DNA of 34,283 nucleotides from Nitrosomonas sp. Nm166. GTDB taxonomy: Bacteria; Pseudomonadota; Gammaproteobacteria; Burkholderiales; Nitrosomonadaceae. The position numbers and the translations under genes are program-made. Each line of letters opens with the position of its first letter. Position 1 is the first letter of the stretch. The notes beneath the pieces were generated by a model, which worked only from the letters and a program-made list of their open reading frames with translations, was not told the origin of the DNA and ran no database searches. The stretch is from positions 1-34,283 of the forward strand of contig NZ_FONE01000039.1 in NCBI RefSeq assembly GCF_900112825.1, given 5' to 3'. Below, piece after piece: positions 1 to 8,833 of this stretch.

Positions 1-130
1 TTTTTGCGAAAAGCTTACAAAAAGTACTTCATTGCTCACAAAAAAATCTGAACTGAATACGCTTCAGGTAAAGTTATGTTTTTGCAAAGGTCTCATTGGA
101 TGTAATAGTACCATTCGCCGGAGTGCTAGT

Positions 131-167
131 AAAAAAACCACTTCCTGAAAAACAGGAAGTGGTTTTT
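131..167 (-). terminator. Bidirectional intrinsic terminator after the S-layer-like gene
   Basis: A perfect 10-bp stem (CCACTTCCTG at 138-147, CAGGAAGTGG at 153-162) encloses a loop of five A. It is flanked by a run of seven A (131-137) on the left and five T (163-167) on the right, so it reads as a rho-independent terminator in both directions. It lies about 50 bases past the stop of the minus-strand secreted-protein gene and should end that transcript. The rest of 1-216 shows no gene or clear signal. Confidence 0.9.
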
Positions 168-216
168 GTTTTACTTCTGTGATTCTCTCTGAATAGAGAG
201 AATTCTTATCGTCAGA

Positions 217-2544
217 TTAGGCGAGCAGGAAATTATCTTCGGTCAATCCCAAGTCGGTACCAACGAGTTCGATCACGAAATCTTCATTCTCATCGAAGGT
301 TCCCGCATTAGTACCATCTTCATAAATGACGTATGTACTACCGTCAAATTCGAAGGCGTACACTTCATCAGCAGCCCCGGTGAAAGCACCGATGGCGGCA
401 TCAAATGCATCATCTAATGTAGTGACTTCATCAACTGCAGCTTGAATATCTGCCAACTCATCCTCGTCGACGAGTGCAGGAGTAGCAGCAGCATCAGTAG
501 TGTTACTAAAGTCAATAACATCTGCACCACCTTCGAAGCCTGTAACAACCATGCGGCTAGCCACAGAATCAACAAAAGTACCATCGTCTGGATTAGATAC
601 GATCAATGTATCAACTGCACCCGCACCCAATGTAATAGCATGAGCATCTTCATCAGCCGCATCCACAAAGATATTAGAACCACCCGTTCCGATCACTAAT
701 TCAATACCAGTTGTCTGAGCAGCAAGATCGATAAACAATTCCCCTGTGAATTCAGAAGCATCCACGCTATCTTGGATATTCTCTGTAGTAATATCGAGCG
801 TTTGATCACCTGTGATGGTCAGGATGCGTAAGGCATCATTTTCCATCGCAGTAATGGTGTTCTCATCTGCACCCGAGCTATTGATGGTAATATTTTCTAC
901 ACCATCTATTGTCAGTGTGCCAGCGGTCACGCCAGCATCTTCGCCACCGATATCGACAGCAAGCGACTGAGTGCCAACTTTACCAGCATTAACATGAGAC
1001 AGCTCAACATCGGTAACATTTGTCAGAATGTTTGTAACCACATCGGCACCAATGTTATCGATTACATTACCACCGGCAATATCAGCATTTAAATTAACCC
1101 GCTGAACCCAATCATAGCCGTCTAAATCATAACCTACATTCGCATCGATCTGCAAAATCTCAAAGTTGGTGATAGCAGCATTGACATCCACATCGTCATC
1201 GATTTGAGCATCAACTGCCAGAACGTCTTCTTCACCCTCTCCACCATCCAAAGCACCTGTTGCGTCTTCGTCCACTGTTGATAGTACTGCACCTGTAGTC
1301 AGGGTATCGTTACCACTACCAAGCGTTACGGATAACTCATCACCCGCTGCAGCTAAACTAGCACCAACTTCAATTGCTACATCACCCGTTGCAGCAGACC
1401 CATCAATGGTCGTAACGGTATTAGCCAGAGCAGTAGTAATGGTCAGGTCCTGAGCACCGGAAATGTTGATAGTCTCTACGGCATCGCCGACCAGAGCGAC
1501 AAGTTCGTTCTCAGAAGAACCGCCAGAATTGACGTTAAAAGCTTCAACATCATCAATCGTCACAGTTCCCGCATCAGCAGCAGTCAGTGCAACGGTAACT
1601 TCATCCGCATCACCTTCAACAGCATCTTCGGCAAAGTTCACAGTAAAGTTATTCGCACCATCACCTTGGTTGACACCAACTGCAGCCAGAGCAGCTACGT
1701 TATTAACGGTCGTATTTTCAGTTGAACGATCGCTCCAAATATGGGTTACGCCATCCCAACCGGAGGCCTCGACAGTGCTACCACCAGCATTAACATCGCG
1801 AATCCTGACATTTTCAATCGCGGTCAAATCAACAAGCGCGGTGTTTGCGGCAGTCAAAGTCAGATTCAGGGTATCATTGCCACCACTGCCGTTCAGACTG
1901 TCACCGGTGTTATAAGTTGTATCAGACGCGATGAATAAGTCGTTAGCATTGGTACCGGTCAGAGCGTCTACATCATCTGTCAGTGTAAATGTATTTGGAG
2001 TTCCAGGTGTCTGATTTGCTATTTCTTCTGCTTCTGCACGTGTAAGCTCATGGTCTGAAGGAACTGAGGCAAGTACATTCTGCAGGGTAGAAAAATCAGT
2101 GCTAGAGTTTGTTTCAGAAAAAACCTCAGCAACTAATACTTTATTATCCAGCAAAGTAGCTGTTTCTTCAAATTCTGGCGCAGGCGTTCCTTTCAGGTAA
2201 GTTACTGCATCAAAAACGATTTTTCCTAGACTCTCGCCTGCTTCAAGCTTTTGTGTGAAGTAAGCTTCAGCCTGGGAGCCTGCGCTTGCTGGATCATCAT
2301 CCGCTTCCAGACCAAAATGATCCATCAAAATACCAACCTGAGCATCCGTGGTAACTCTACCTAGCAAAATCTCATTCTGAAATACCGGGGTATCATCCAA
2401 GAACTCAGCTAGCTGTTGGGTGTCGGAACCGAGATTCTCATACAGATTCGCCAACTCCGTCATATAGACTCTGCCGGGTGCTGCATTGAACAAACCTACA
2501 ACCACTTCCAAAATTTCTGTTCGTTGATCTGGTGTTATCGCCAT
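217..2544 (-). CDS. Type I-secreted S-layer/adhesin-like RTX-type protein
   Basis: This 775-residue protein is probably exported in one step and displayed at the cell surface. It has no N-terminal signal peptide and no cysteine, is very acidic, and is rich in Ala, Thr, Asp, Gly and Asn. Residues about 1-120 resemble the DUF4214-type N-terminus of Caulobacter RsaA-like proteins. From about residue 195 there are RTX-like stretches (GSGGNDTLNL, LGSGNDTL) that suggest calcium binding, then long Thr/Val-rich beta repeats. The C-terminus ends in the hydrophobic tail NFLLA, typical of an uncleaved type I secretion signal. The start is an ATG preceded six bases away by AAGGAA (2551-2556). A strong terminator follows the gene. 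A full type I secretion system lies at 19049-23554 and is the obvious exporter. The class of protein is well supported; whether it forms a crystalline S-layer or acts as an adhesin is inferred. Confidence 0.82.
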   Translation of the reverse strand: MAITPDQRTEILEVVVGLFNAAPGRVYMTELANLYENLGSDTQQLAEFLDDTPVFQNEILLGRVTTDAQVGILMDHFGLEADDDPASAGSQAEAYFTQKLEAGESLGKIVFDAVTYLKGTPAPEFEETATLLDNKVLVAEVFSETNSSTDFSTLQNVLASVPSDHELTRAEAEEIANQTPGTPNTFTLTDDVDALTGTNANDLFIASDTTYNTGDSLNGSGGNDTLNLTLTAANTALVDLTAIENVRIRDVNAGGSTVEASGWDGVTHIWSDRSTENTTVNNVAALAAVGVNQGDGANNFTVNFAEDAVEGDADEVTVALTAADAGTVTIDDVEAFNVNSGGSSENELVALVGDAVETINISGAQDLTITTALANTVTTIDGSAATGDVAIEVGASLAAAGDELSVTLGSGNDTLTTGAVLSTVDEDATGALDGGEGEEDVLAVDAQIDDDVDVNAAITNFEILQIDANVGYDLDGYDWVQRVNLNADIAGGNVIDNIGADVVTNILTNVTDVELSHVNAGKVGTQSLAVDIGGEDAGVTAGTLTIDGVENITINSSGADENTITAMENDALRILTITGDQTLDITTENIQDSVDASEFTGELFIDLAAQTTGIELVIGTGGSNIFVDAADEDAHAITLGAGAVDTLIVSNPDDGTFVDSVASRMVVTGFEGGADVIDFSNTTDAAATPALVDEDELADIQAAVDEVTTLDDAFDAAIGAFTGAADEVYAFEFDGSTYVIYEDGTNAGTFDENEDFVIELVGTDLGLTEDNFLLA

Positions 2545-2624
2545 GGGAGTTTCCTTAATATAAAATTAAAAAATGATTACGAAAGAAAATTACCTTTAAG
2601 TTTTTCACTTTGTCTCTATGTAAC

Positions 2625-2654
2625 CTCTGCATAACCAGCCTCTGCGTAACCAGC
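2625..2654. repeat. 15-bp tandem direct repeat in divergent promoter region
   Basis: Two adjacent 15-base units, CTCTGCATAACCAGC and CTCTGCGTAACCAGC, differ at one base. They sit about 80-110 bases upstream of the secreted-protein start, in its probable leader or promoter. They could be a protein-binding site or a chance duplication. Confidence 0.6.
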
Positions 2655-2747
2655 ATGCCTAGCAGAAAATACCACAAAAGCCAAGTTAGCTCATTCTGCC
2701 CAAAACCTATACGCTTGGCAAGTACACAGGTGAGGTTTCCATTTCTT

Positions 2748-2767
2748 ATGTTGCATATTTGCAACAT
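2748..2767. promoter_or_regulatory. Perfect palindrome, candidate operator
   Basis: ATGTTGCA (2748-2755) and its exact reverse complement TGCAACAT (2760-2767) are separated by TATT. The 20-base dyad is AT-rich and has no T-run, so it looks like a binding site for a dimeric regulator and not a terminator. It lies about 200 bases from the minus-strand start and 135 bases from the plus-strand start. The regulator is unknown. Confidence 0.45.
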
Positions 2768-2901
2768 TGATTGTGCTGCTCGCAGTACCTCACTATAGCT
2801 TTATCCAAAGATTATTTAACGCCAAGCAACACCGTTTTCCATGGTCATTTCCCTTTAATATCTGCGATAATATTCGTTTAACTTTTCATAGCTAATTTCT
2901 C

Positions 2902-3738
2902 TTGCATCTGTTTAATACGACCACACCTTTTTTTGATATCTTTCTCAGCCTGAAGCGTCATTACCCGCTCATCCTGCAATTGGTCAAGCGTGAAGTGATC
3001 AGCCGGTATAGAGGTTCATTGCTGGGATTATTGTGGTCATTTCTCAATCCGATTCTGATGCTGGCGGTTTATACGTTTGTTTTCAGTGTGATATTTAAGG
3101 TACGCTTAGATCAGGAAGCTGGCGTCTACTATGATGATCAGTTTGCTTTCGCTTTATTATTATTTGCCGGGTTGATCATATTTAATCTGTTCTCCGAGTG
3201 CCTGTCGCGAGCTCCAGGACTCATACTCGCCAATGTCAATTATGTTAAGAAGATCATATTTCCGTTGGAAATCTTACCGTGGGTGACCTTGGGCGCTACG
3301 CTTTTTCATGCAGGGATCAGTTTTCTGGTTTTACTGGCTTTTTTATTAATGATTGATCACCCGATTTATTGGACACTGGTATATTTGCCAATTATCATCT
3401 TTCCACTGTTGTTACTGATTATGGGCCTATCGTGGTTATTGGCTTCAATCGGTGTTTTTGTCCGGGATATTGGTCAATTCATTGGCTTGCTTCTGACTGT
3501 CCTGCTGTTCATGAGCCCTATTTTTTATCCTGCATCGGCATTGCCAGAATCCGTGCGTGATTATCTGTTTCTCAACCCCTTAACCTTTATCATTGAACAA
3601 GCACGGGCAGTGATTTTATATGGCCAGTTACCTGATTGGGCCGGCCTGGCAGTCTACTATATGGTTGCCTTGCTGGTTGCCTGGGGTGGTTTGATATGGT
3701 TCGAGAAAACCCGCAAAGGCTTTGCAGATGTCCTTTAA
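2902..3738 (+). CDS. wzm: ABC-2 type polysaccharide export permease Wzm
   Basis: This is the membrane component of an ABC transporter that moves an undecaprenyl-linked polysaccharide, such as O-antigen, across the inner membrane. The 278-residue protein has the length and layout of the family: a cytoplasmic start with KREVISRYRGSLLGLLWSFL leading into the first membrane segment, and about six hydrophobic helices in all. The start is TTG at 2902; an in-frame stop lies three codons upstream and no earlier start exists. No clear ribosome-binding site precedes it. The gene overlaps wzt by 11 bases, which points to translational coupling in one operon. Family assignment is firm; the exported glycan is not known from this gene. 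Confidence 0.93.
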   Translation: MHLFNTTTPFFDIFLSLKRHYPLILQLVKREVISRYRGSLLGLLWSFLNPILMLAVYTFVFSVIFKVRLDQEAGVYYDDQFAFALLLFAGLIIFNLFSECLSRAPGLILANVNYVKKIIFPLEILPWVTLGATLFHAGISFLVLLAFLLMIDHPIYWTLVYLPIIIFPLLLLIMGLSWLLASIGVFVRDIGQFIGLLLTVLLFMSPIFYPASALPESVRDYLFLNPLTFIIEQARAVILYGQLPDWAGLAVYYMVALLVAWGGLIWFEKTRKGFADVL

Positions 3739-5014
3739 TTTTGGAAATTCGGAAGCTGCGATCAGAACCCTGAAGCTATCCAAATGCTATCAGTTATATC
3801 GCCATCCCAGAGATCGGTTAAAACAATTCCTGTGGCCGCACCGATGGTGGGGCCCGCGTCAGTATTATCGTGAATTATGGGCATTGCGCGACATTGACTT
3901 AACCGTCAATCACGGAGAAGTGGTTGGCATCGTTGGTCAAAACGGCTCGGGTAAGTCGACCTTATTGCAATTGGTTTGCGGCACTTTGACACCGACACAC
4001 GGCGAAGTACAAATCAACGGCCGTGTGGCGGCTTTGCTGGAGCTGGGAGCCGGATTTAATCCGGAATTTACCGGGCGCGAAAATGTCTTCATGAGTGCGG
4101 CAATCTTGGGGTTGAGTCAATCAGAAATTGCCGAACGGGTTGAAGATATTATCGACTTCTCGGGGGTGCGTGATTTTATCGATCAGCCCGTCAAAACCTA
4201 TTCCAGTGGCATGTATGTGCGTCTGGCATTCTCTGTCGCCATCAATGTCGATCCAGATATTCTGGTTATTGATGAAGCATTATCGGTAGGCGATGGCGCT
4301 TTTGCCCTTAAATCGTTTAGCCGCATTATGCAAATGCGCGACGCTGGAAAAACAATTTTGTTTTGTTCACATTCCCTGTTTCAGGTTGAGTCTTTATGTA
4401 CACGCGCGATCTGGATTAATCAGGGTCAGATCGTTCTGAATGGAGAATCCGCTCAGGTGGTAACGGCTTACCAGGCGTTCCTGGACAAAAGCGCAGCGAA
4501 TTCAGCTCCTGGCACGCCGATTACTCCTCACAGCGATGCACCCGCAGTGGATAAAAAATACGTATTGGGCAACGCGCATCTGGATAAAGTAAGGCTGCAA
4601 GCAGAAGGTACTAACACATCACATGCCATGATCGTCAGCGGTGAGTCTAGCATCATGATATGGATCAGTTTTGTTTCCGACCCTGCGCTGCCTTGCCCTA
4701 CGGTAGCCATGACGCTGCAAACCAAGGAAGGACGTATCATCACGAGTGCTGCCACCTGGGAGGACGAATTTGCCATACAGCGGACTTCTGCAGGATCCGG
4801 ACAAGTTTATCTTAAGCTGGATCATTTGCCCTTGCTAAAGGGCGAGTATCTGATTAGCGCCTATCTGCTGTGTGAGCGCGGTTTGCATATTTATGACTCA
4901 GCAGAGGGAGTAGCCACTTTAGAAGTAAAACAAGCAGGCCGGTTACAAGGGTATTTTTCAATCCCCCATCAGTGGGAAAACCATACAATTACCACACACA
5001 ATGACCAACACTAA
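3728..5014 (+). CDS. wzt: ABC transporter ATP-binding protein Wzt with C-terminal glycan-binding domain
   Basis: Wzt powers export of the finished polysaccharide. The ABC domain fills roughly residues 13-245, with Walker A GQNGSGKST, signature region YSSGMYVRLAFSVA and Walker B ILVIDEALSVGD. Residues from about 275 to the end form an extra beta-rich domain like the Wzt C-terminal domain, which in E. coli O8/O9a recognises the chemically capped non-reducing end of the glycan. Its presence suggests that this glycan also carries a terminal modification; the methyltransferase-like gene directly downstream fits that. I chose ATG at 3728 over an in-frame TTG at 3722. The gene overlaps wzm by 11 bases and the next gene by 14, so the three are likely translated together. 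Confidence 0.92.
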   Translation: MSFNFGNSEAAIRTLKLSKCYQLYRHPRDRLKQFLWPHRWWGPRQYYRELWALRDIDLTVNHGEVVGIVGQNGSGKSTLLQLVCGTLTPTHGEVQINGRVAALLELGAGFNPEFTGRENVFMSAAILGLSQSEIAERVEDIIDFSGVRDFIDQPVKTYSSGMYVRLAFSVAINVDPDILVIDEALSVGDGAFALKSFSRIMQMRDAGKTILFCSHSLFQVESLCTRAIWINQGQIVLNGESAQVVTAYQAFLDKSAANSAPGTPITPHSDAPAVDKKYVLGNAHLDKVRLQAEGTNTSHAMIVSGESSIMIWISFVSDPALPCPTVAMTLQTKEGRIITSAATWEDEFAIQRTSAGSGQVYLKLDHLPLLKGEYLISAYLLCERGLHIYDSAEGVATLEVKQAGRLQGYFSIPHQWENHTITTHNDQH

Positions 5015-6788
5015 TCAAGAGGTGACACTATCGAGTACACAACATGATCAGCAAGCCGGTCATATCCCTTCAACTGCTACAGATTCATCCTCTCCTTTTA
5101 CGGATTGGGCTTTTCCATTCAATGTTTATGCGCATGCACTGCTATTACAAGAAGGTAAGGCTGCCTATCTGCATTATGGATTGCTGCAAAATGACAAAGT
5201 CAGCCTGCAGGCAGCACAGCAATTTTCCATGAACCTATTGAGAACCAGATTGCCATCACCGCCGTGTCGTATTCTGGAGGTGAGTACTGGTTTAAACAGC
5301 GTTCTCTCCTTGTTAAGCCAGTGTGGTTACGAAGTGCATGGCATCACGCGGGATCCACAGCAAACCACTGCTATTCAAGAATCCGTGGAAGCTTTTGAAG
5401 CTCAATCAGAAAGCTTTAAGGCTCTGTTATTTCAGGAATCGGCAAGATACATCGAGCCGCTGATCATTTTTAATAAAGCACTGGATTTATTACCTTTATC
5501 AGGTGATTTAATCATTATCGATGAGTTCGCGTTGCAGCAGCACGATCAAGCAGGTATTGAAGCACTTCACTCGCTCAATGACCTGTTGGCACTGGCCGAA
5601 AGATTCGGGTTCGAATTGATTGAGCATCTGGATTTATCCACCATCGCGGCGCCAACACTGGATTATTTACTACAAGTTACCCAAATTCATCAGCAAAGCC
5701 TGATTAAAAGCCTTGCTCTCAGTGATGAACAACTGACTCGACTGAATGCATCAAACGAGCTTTATCACAAAAGGTATGCCAGTGGACACTATGGCTATGC
5801 CTTGCTCCATTTCAGAAAAAAAACCATGCCCAAATGGCATCTGCGGATTCTGCAGGAAAGTCAAATGCCGGAAATGCTTGACTTATTTAAGAGAGCCTTT
5901 AATCACGACATGGCGCCAGCCATATGGCAATGGAAATATGGCTCGGAGTCAGGGAAGAAAATCGGCCTTTGGCGTGGCAATCAATTGATCGGCCATTACG
6001 GCGGCATCGGTCGGGATATTCTATTTTTTGGTCAACCCCAACGGGCTGTGCAGATTGGGGATGTCATGGTAGACATGAATGAACGCGGCACGCTTACTAG
6101 AAAAGGGCCTTTTTTCCTGATGGCAGCGACTTTTCTGGAACGCTATATCGGCTATGGCAAGCCCTACCTGGTAGGTTTTGGTTTCCCTAATGAGCGAGCA
6201 ATGAAGGTAGCAGAGCGGCTGGGGTTATATGCTGAAGCCGGTCGCATGATCGAATTTTCATGGAATCCTCGGTCGAGATTCCCACTCTTGGGAACGCGTC
6301 TACAGCTGATCGATCGTGGGGCAGATTTTGCAACCCGTGCTGTCAACGAATGCTGGCAGCGCATGGCCGCCGATATGCAGACTGCAATGATCGGTGTGCG
6401 CGATTGGCGTTACCTGCAATATCGCTATCTCGGTCATCCCAATCAACCCTATCAGGTAATCCTGGTCAGAAATCGTTTCGGTGGGGAAACACGGGGTGTA
6501 ATGGTGCTACGCCACGATACTCATGGCTGTGAAATCATTGATATCATTGCACCCCTGACCGAGATTCCTTTGCTGGTTTTGCATGCCAGACGGCTGGCAG
6601 GTATGAGCGGTGATCATCGATTGTTCTGCCGCATCACAGAAAACTTTGCAGCACATTTTGCTGGTGCTGGCGGTATCCGACAGGCCCTCGATATTCGCAT
6701 TCCCGCCAGCACCTGGGGCGCTGTTCCAGCAGCCGATTCTCTACGCGATCACTGGTGGTTGATGTCGGGAGATACCGATTTCCGGTAA
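5001..6788 (+). CDS. Fusion of methyltransferase-like and GNAT acetyltransferase-like domains
   Basis: The 595-residue protein seems to join two modifying domains. Residues about 85-205 resemble a class I SAM-dependent methyltransferase fold, with ILEVSTGLNSVLSLLSQCGY in the place of motif I and DLIIIDEF as a later strand. The usual glycine-rich ExGxGxG loop is degenerate, so activity is uncertain. From about residue 275 (MPKWHLRILQESQMPEMLDL) the sequence resembles a GNAT N-acyltransferase found in exopolysaccharide clusters, with the core strand around GKKIGLWRGNQLIGHYGG and the later region GFGFPNERAMKVAERLGLY. The ATG at 5001 lies inside the end of wzt. In O8/O9a-type systems the enzyme that caps the chain is encoded beside Wzt, so a role in terminal modification is plausible, but this is inference. 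Confidence 0.65.
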   Translation: MTNTNQEVTLSSTQHDQQAGHIPSTATDSSSPFTDWAFPFNVYAHALLLQEGKAAYLHYGLLQNDKVSLQAAQQFSMNLLRTRLPSPPCRILEVSTGLNSVLSLLSQCGYEVHGITRDPQQTTAIQESVEAFEAQSESFKALLFQESARYIEPLIIFNKALDLLPLSGDLIIIDEFALQQHDQAGIEALHSLNDLLALAERFGFELIEHLDLSTIAAPTLDYLLQVTQIHQQSLIKSLALSDEQLTRLNASNELYHKRYASGHYGYALLHFRKKTMPKWHLRILQESQMPEMLDLFKRAFNHDMAPAIWQWKYGSESGKKIGLWRGNQLIGHYGGIGRDILFFGQPQRAVQIGDVMVDMNERGTLTRKGPFFLMAATFLERYIGYGKPYLVGFGFPNERAMKVAERLGLYAEAGRMIEFSWNPRSRFPLLGTRLQLIDRGADFATRAVNECWQRMAADMQTAMIGVRDWRYLQYRYLGHPNQPYQVILVRNRFGGETRGVMVLRHDTHGCEIIDIIAPLTEIPLLVLHARRLAGMSGDHRLFCRITENFAAHFAGAGGIRQALDIRIPASTWGAVPAADSLRDHWWLMSGDTDFR

Positions 6789-6828
6789 ACAAGCTTCACA
6801 TCCTGTTTTAACCAATGAATATCCGTCG

Positions 6829-8028
6829 ATGATTTTCGATAACCACACCATTAAAATTCTCATGGTTACCCGTGAAACTCAGTCAGACCGACGCTACGGC
6901 CTTGGACGCAGCCTGATGCCTTTGGTCGAAGAACTCTACCGGCGCGGAATCGAGGCAAATTACCTTTGCCAAACTGACTTGGGAGAGCGTGCTTTGCTTT
7001 GGCAGCAACGTCTTCAACGTATCCTTTCTTCCCTGCCCGGCAGGATGAACAGCCATACCCATTTTTCGGCCCTGCTCCAAGTCCTGTTAGAACGTTTCAA
7101 TATGGGACGGCTTGCCGCCAAATTAGCCACTAAACAGGGGTATACACATATACACTGCCATGATCCCATCATCGCGGCAGGTTTACGTTTTTTCTTACGA
7201 TTTCATCCAAAATGTCGGGTGATCTGGGGAGTGACAGAACATGGTTTCGCCTGTTATGCCCAAGCCATTCACGAAGATGGTGTCCATCTCGGCCAGACGA
7301 TGATGCGCATCATGCGCAAGTGGGAAAGAAGTATCCTGCTTGCCGCTTCCTGGGTGATCGCTCCCACCCGTAGTGGCATTCACCAGATTGCTCACGATCT
7401 GGAGATTTCACCGTTGCCCGAGAACTGGTATCACTTGGTTCATGCGCGCCCGGTACTTAACCACTACAGTCAGGAACAGGCAAAAAATCTGCTCGGCTGG
7501 AATAAAGACACTGTTTACGTGCTGGCGGTTGGCCGTATTGCGCCAGTCAAGCAGTTTCCGCTGTTGATTGAAGCCTGTGCCAGGTTTAAGACAAAAGAAA
7601 ACTTCCAACTGGTGATCCTGGGTGAAGGAAATTACGATGAATTGCAAAAACTGGCACAGCAATTAGACTTCCCTCGAAAAATCATCTTAGCCATTACTGA
7701 AAACATTGGCTTATATCTCTGCGCTGCTGACCTGTATATCAGTGCTTCGGCCTCCGAATCCTTCGGCATGGCCAATCTCGAAGCCTTGACCGCCGGCACA
7801 GCAGCGATCTGCACTGCTGTAGGCGGCGTGCCTGAGGTAGTAGGTGATGGCGCACTACTGGTAGAGTCAAATCCTGATGCGCTGGCGGAGGCCATCGAGC
7901 GCATGTTGAACGACCAGTCATTGCGCGAAGCCATTGCACAAAAGGGTCAGGCAAGAGCTAAAGCATGGCCTGATATCACTGAGATTACTGATCGGTATGA
8001 AGAAATTTATCGCCGGGCAACTCGATAA
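6829..8028 (+). CDS. Glycosyltransferase family 4 (GT-B fold)
   Basis: This 399-residue enzyme is likely a cytoplasmic retaining glycosyltransferase that adds one sugar to the growing glycan. The N-terminal acceptor domain starts at IKILMVTRETQSDRRYGLGR, with the usual glycine-containing first loop. The C-terminal donor domain has VYVLAVGRIAPVKQFPLLIE and the family's E-x7-E signature in SASESFGMANLEALTAGTA, followed by GGVPEVV. Its length is normal for GT4. It begins 40 bases after the preceding gene and its 3' end overlaps the deacetylase gene, so it belongs to the same operon. The sugar specificity cannot be read from the sequence. Confidence 0.88.
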   Translation: MIFDNHTIKILMVTRETQSDRRYGLGRSLMPLVEELYRRGIEANYLCQTDLGERALLWQQRLQRILSSLPGRMNSHTHFSALLQVLLERFNMGRLAAKLATKQGYTHIHCHDPIIAAGLRFFLRFHPKCRVIWGVTEHGFACYAQAIHEDGVHLGQTMMRIMRKWERSILLAASWVIAPTRSGIHQIAHDLEISPLPENWYHLVHARPVLNHYSQEQAKNLLGWNKDTVYVLAVGRIAPVKQFPLLIEACARFKTKENFQLVILGEGNYDELQKLAQQLDFPRKIILAITENIGLYLCAADLYISASASESFGMANLEALTAGTAAICTAVGGVPEVVGDGALLVESNPDALAEAIERMLNDQSLREAIAQKGQARAKAWPDITEITDRYEEIYRRATR

Positions 8029-8788
8029 GCAGCGGCAGGCTAAGATAGCCCAGCTGGAGCTCTGCCCACTACCCGCCCTGCTAACCCCTGTTGAAGGCGG
8101 AAAAATACTTGTTTTTGCACCCCATCCAGACGATGAAGTGTTGGGTTGCGGCGGCACCCTGGCTTTGCTGCGGCAGAAAAAATGTACGGTAAAAGTCATC
8201 TTCGTCACAGATGGTGCTGGCGCTGGCACGCTTGATGCCGATGCACCGGCAATCCGCCGCAAGGAAGCCATGGAATCTCTTGCAGTGCTGGGCATTGATG
8301 ACCTGGCGTTTCTCGATGAACCCGACGGCAGTTTTCGCAATTCATCGACTTTTAAAAACAAGATTCATACGCTATTGCAGCAATTTAACCCGGATTGGCT
8401 GTTCCTGCCCTCGATGCTTGATTACCATCGTGATCATGTCGCTATTGGTCAAGCCATTTTATCCTGCTGGCAACACTGGGAAGGACCGGGCCGTGCGTTT
8501 GTGTACGAGATATGGAGTCCGCTTCCAGCCACCCGCGTAGTCGATATCAGCAGCGTTATTGACCTCAAGAAGCAGGCGATTTCCTGTTACGTATTGCCGC
8601 TCTCTCACTGCGATTACCTCACTGCCAGCATTGGATTAGCGAGTTATCGCGGCCTTTATCTTCCGGGAAAGGAAGGCTCCAACTATGCGGAGGCTTTTGT
8701 CGAAGCCGAAAAGAAGGTGGCGTTTGGAGGAATATTACAAAAAATGCTAGACTTACGATTTTATCTTGAAAGGCTTTTGAAGCGCTGA
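7997..8788 (+). CDS. PIG-L/LmbE family N-deacetylase
   Basis: The protein belongs to the zinc-dependent PIG-L family, which removes N-acetyl groups from amino sugars such as GlcNAc bound to a lipid or another sugar. The metal motif is present as VFAPHPDDEVLGCGGTL near the N-terminus, and the second zinc histidine lies in DYHRDHVAIGQ. I place the start at ATG 7997 (263 residues), giving a 32-base overlap with the glycosyltransferase; a TTG at 7934 would give a 95-base overlap and is less likely. Within a glycan cluster it probably deacetylates a pathway intermediate. The last 45 or so codons recur, degraded, at 12121-12259, showing that this gene took part in a local duplication. Confidence 0.87.
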   Translation: MKKFIAGQLDKQRQAKIAQLELCPLPALLTPVEGGKILVFAPHPDDEVLGCGGTLALLRQKKCTVKVIFVTDGAGAGTLDADAPAIRRKEAMESLAVLGIDDLAFLDEPDGSFRNSSTFKNKIHTLLQQFNPDWLFLPSMLDYHRDHVAIGQAILSCWQHWEGPGRAFVYEIWSPLPATRVVDISSVIDLKKQAISCYVLPLSHCDYLTASIGLASYRGLYLPGKEGSNYAEAFVEAEKKVAFGGILQKMLDLRFYLERLLKR

Positions 8789-8833
8789 TTCAGCTACTTC
8801 TCAAGCTGTTTCTTAACGGTTACGGAATCAAGG

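Larger units (their letters stand above)
2545..2901. other. Divergent intergenic region between secreted-protein gene and glycan exporter
   Basis: This stretch of 357 bases separates two divergent transcription units and must hold promoters for both. I see a Shine-Dalgarno sequence for the minus-strand gene (2551-2556), a 15-base tandem direct repeat (2625-2654) and a perfect 8+8 palindrome (2748-2767). No convincing consensus -35/-10 pair stands out in either direction, and the short open frames inside it have no coding character. Confidence 0.6.

Noticed and set aside
1463..1915. 150-codon plus-strand open frame inside the S-layer-like gene
   Set aside because: Its Ser/Thr/Ala/Val-rich sequence is the complement of the repetitive secreted-protein gene and has no ribosome-binding site or domain.
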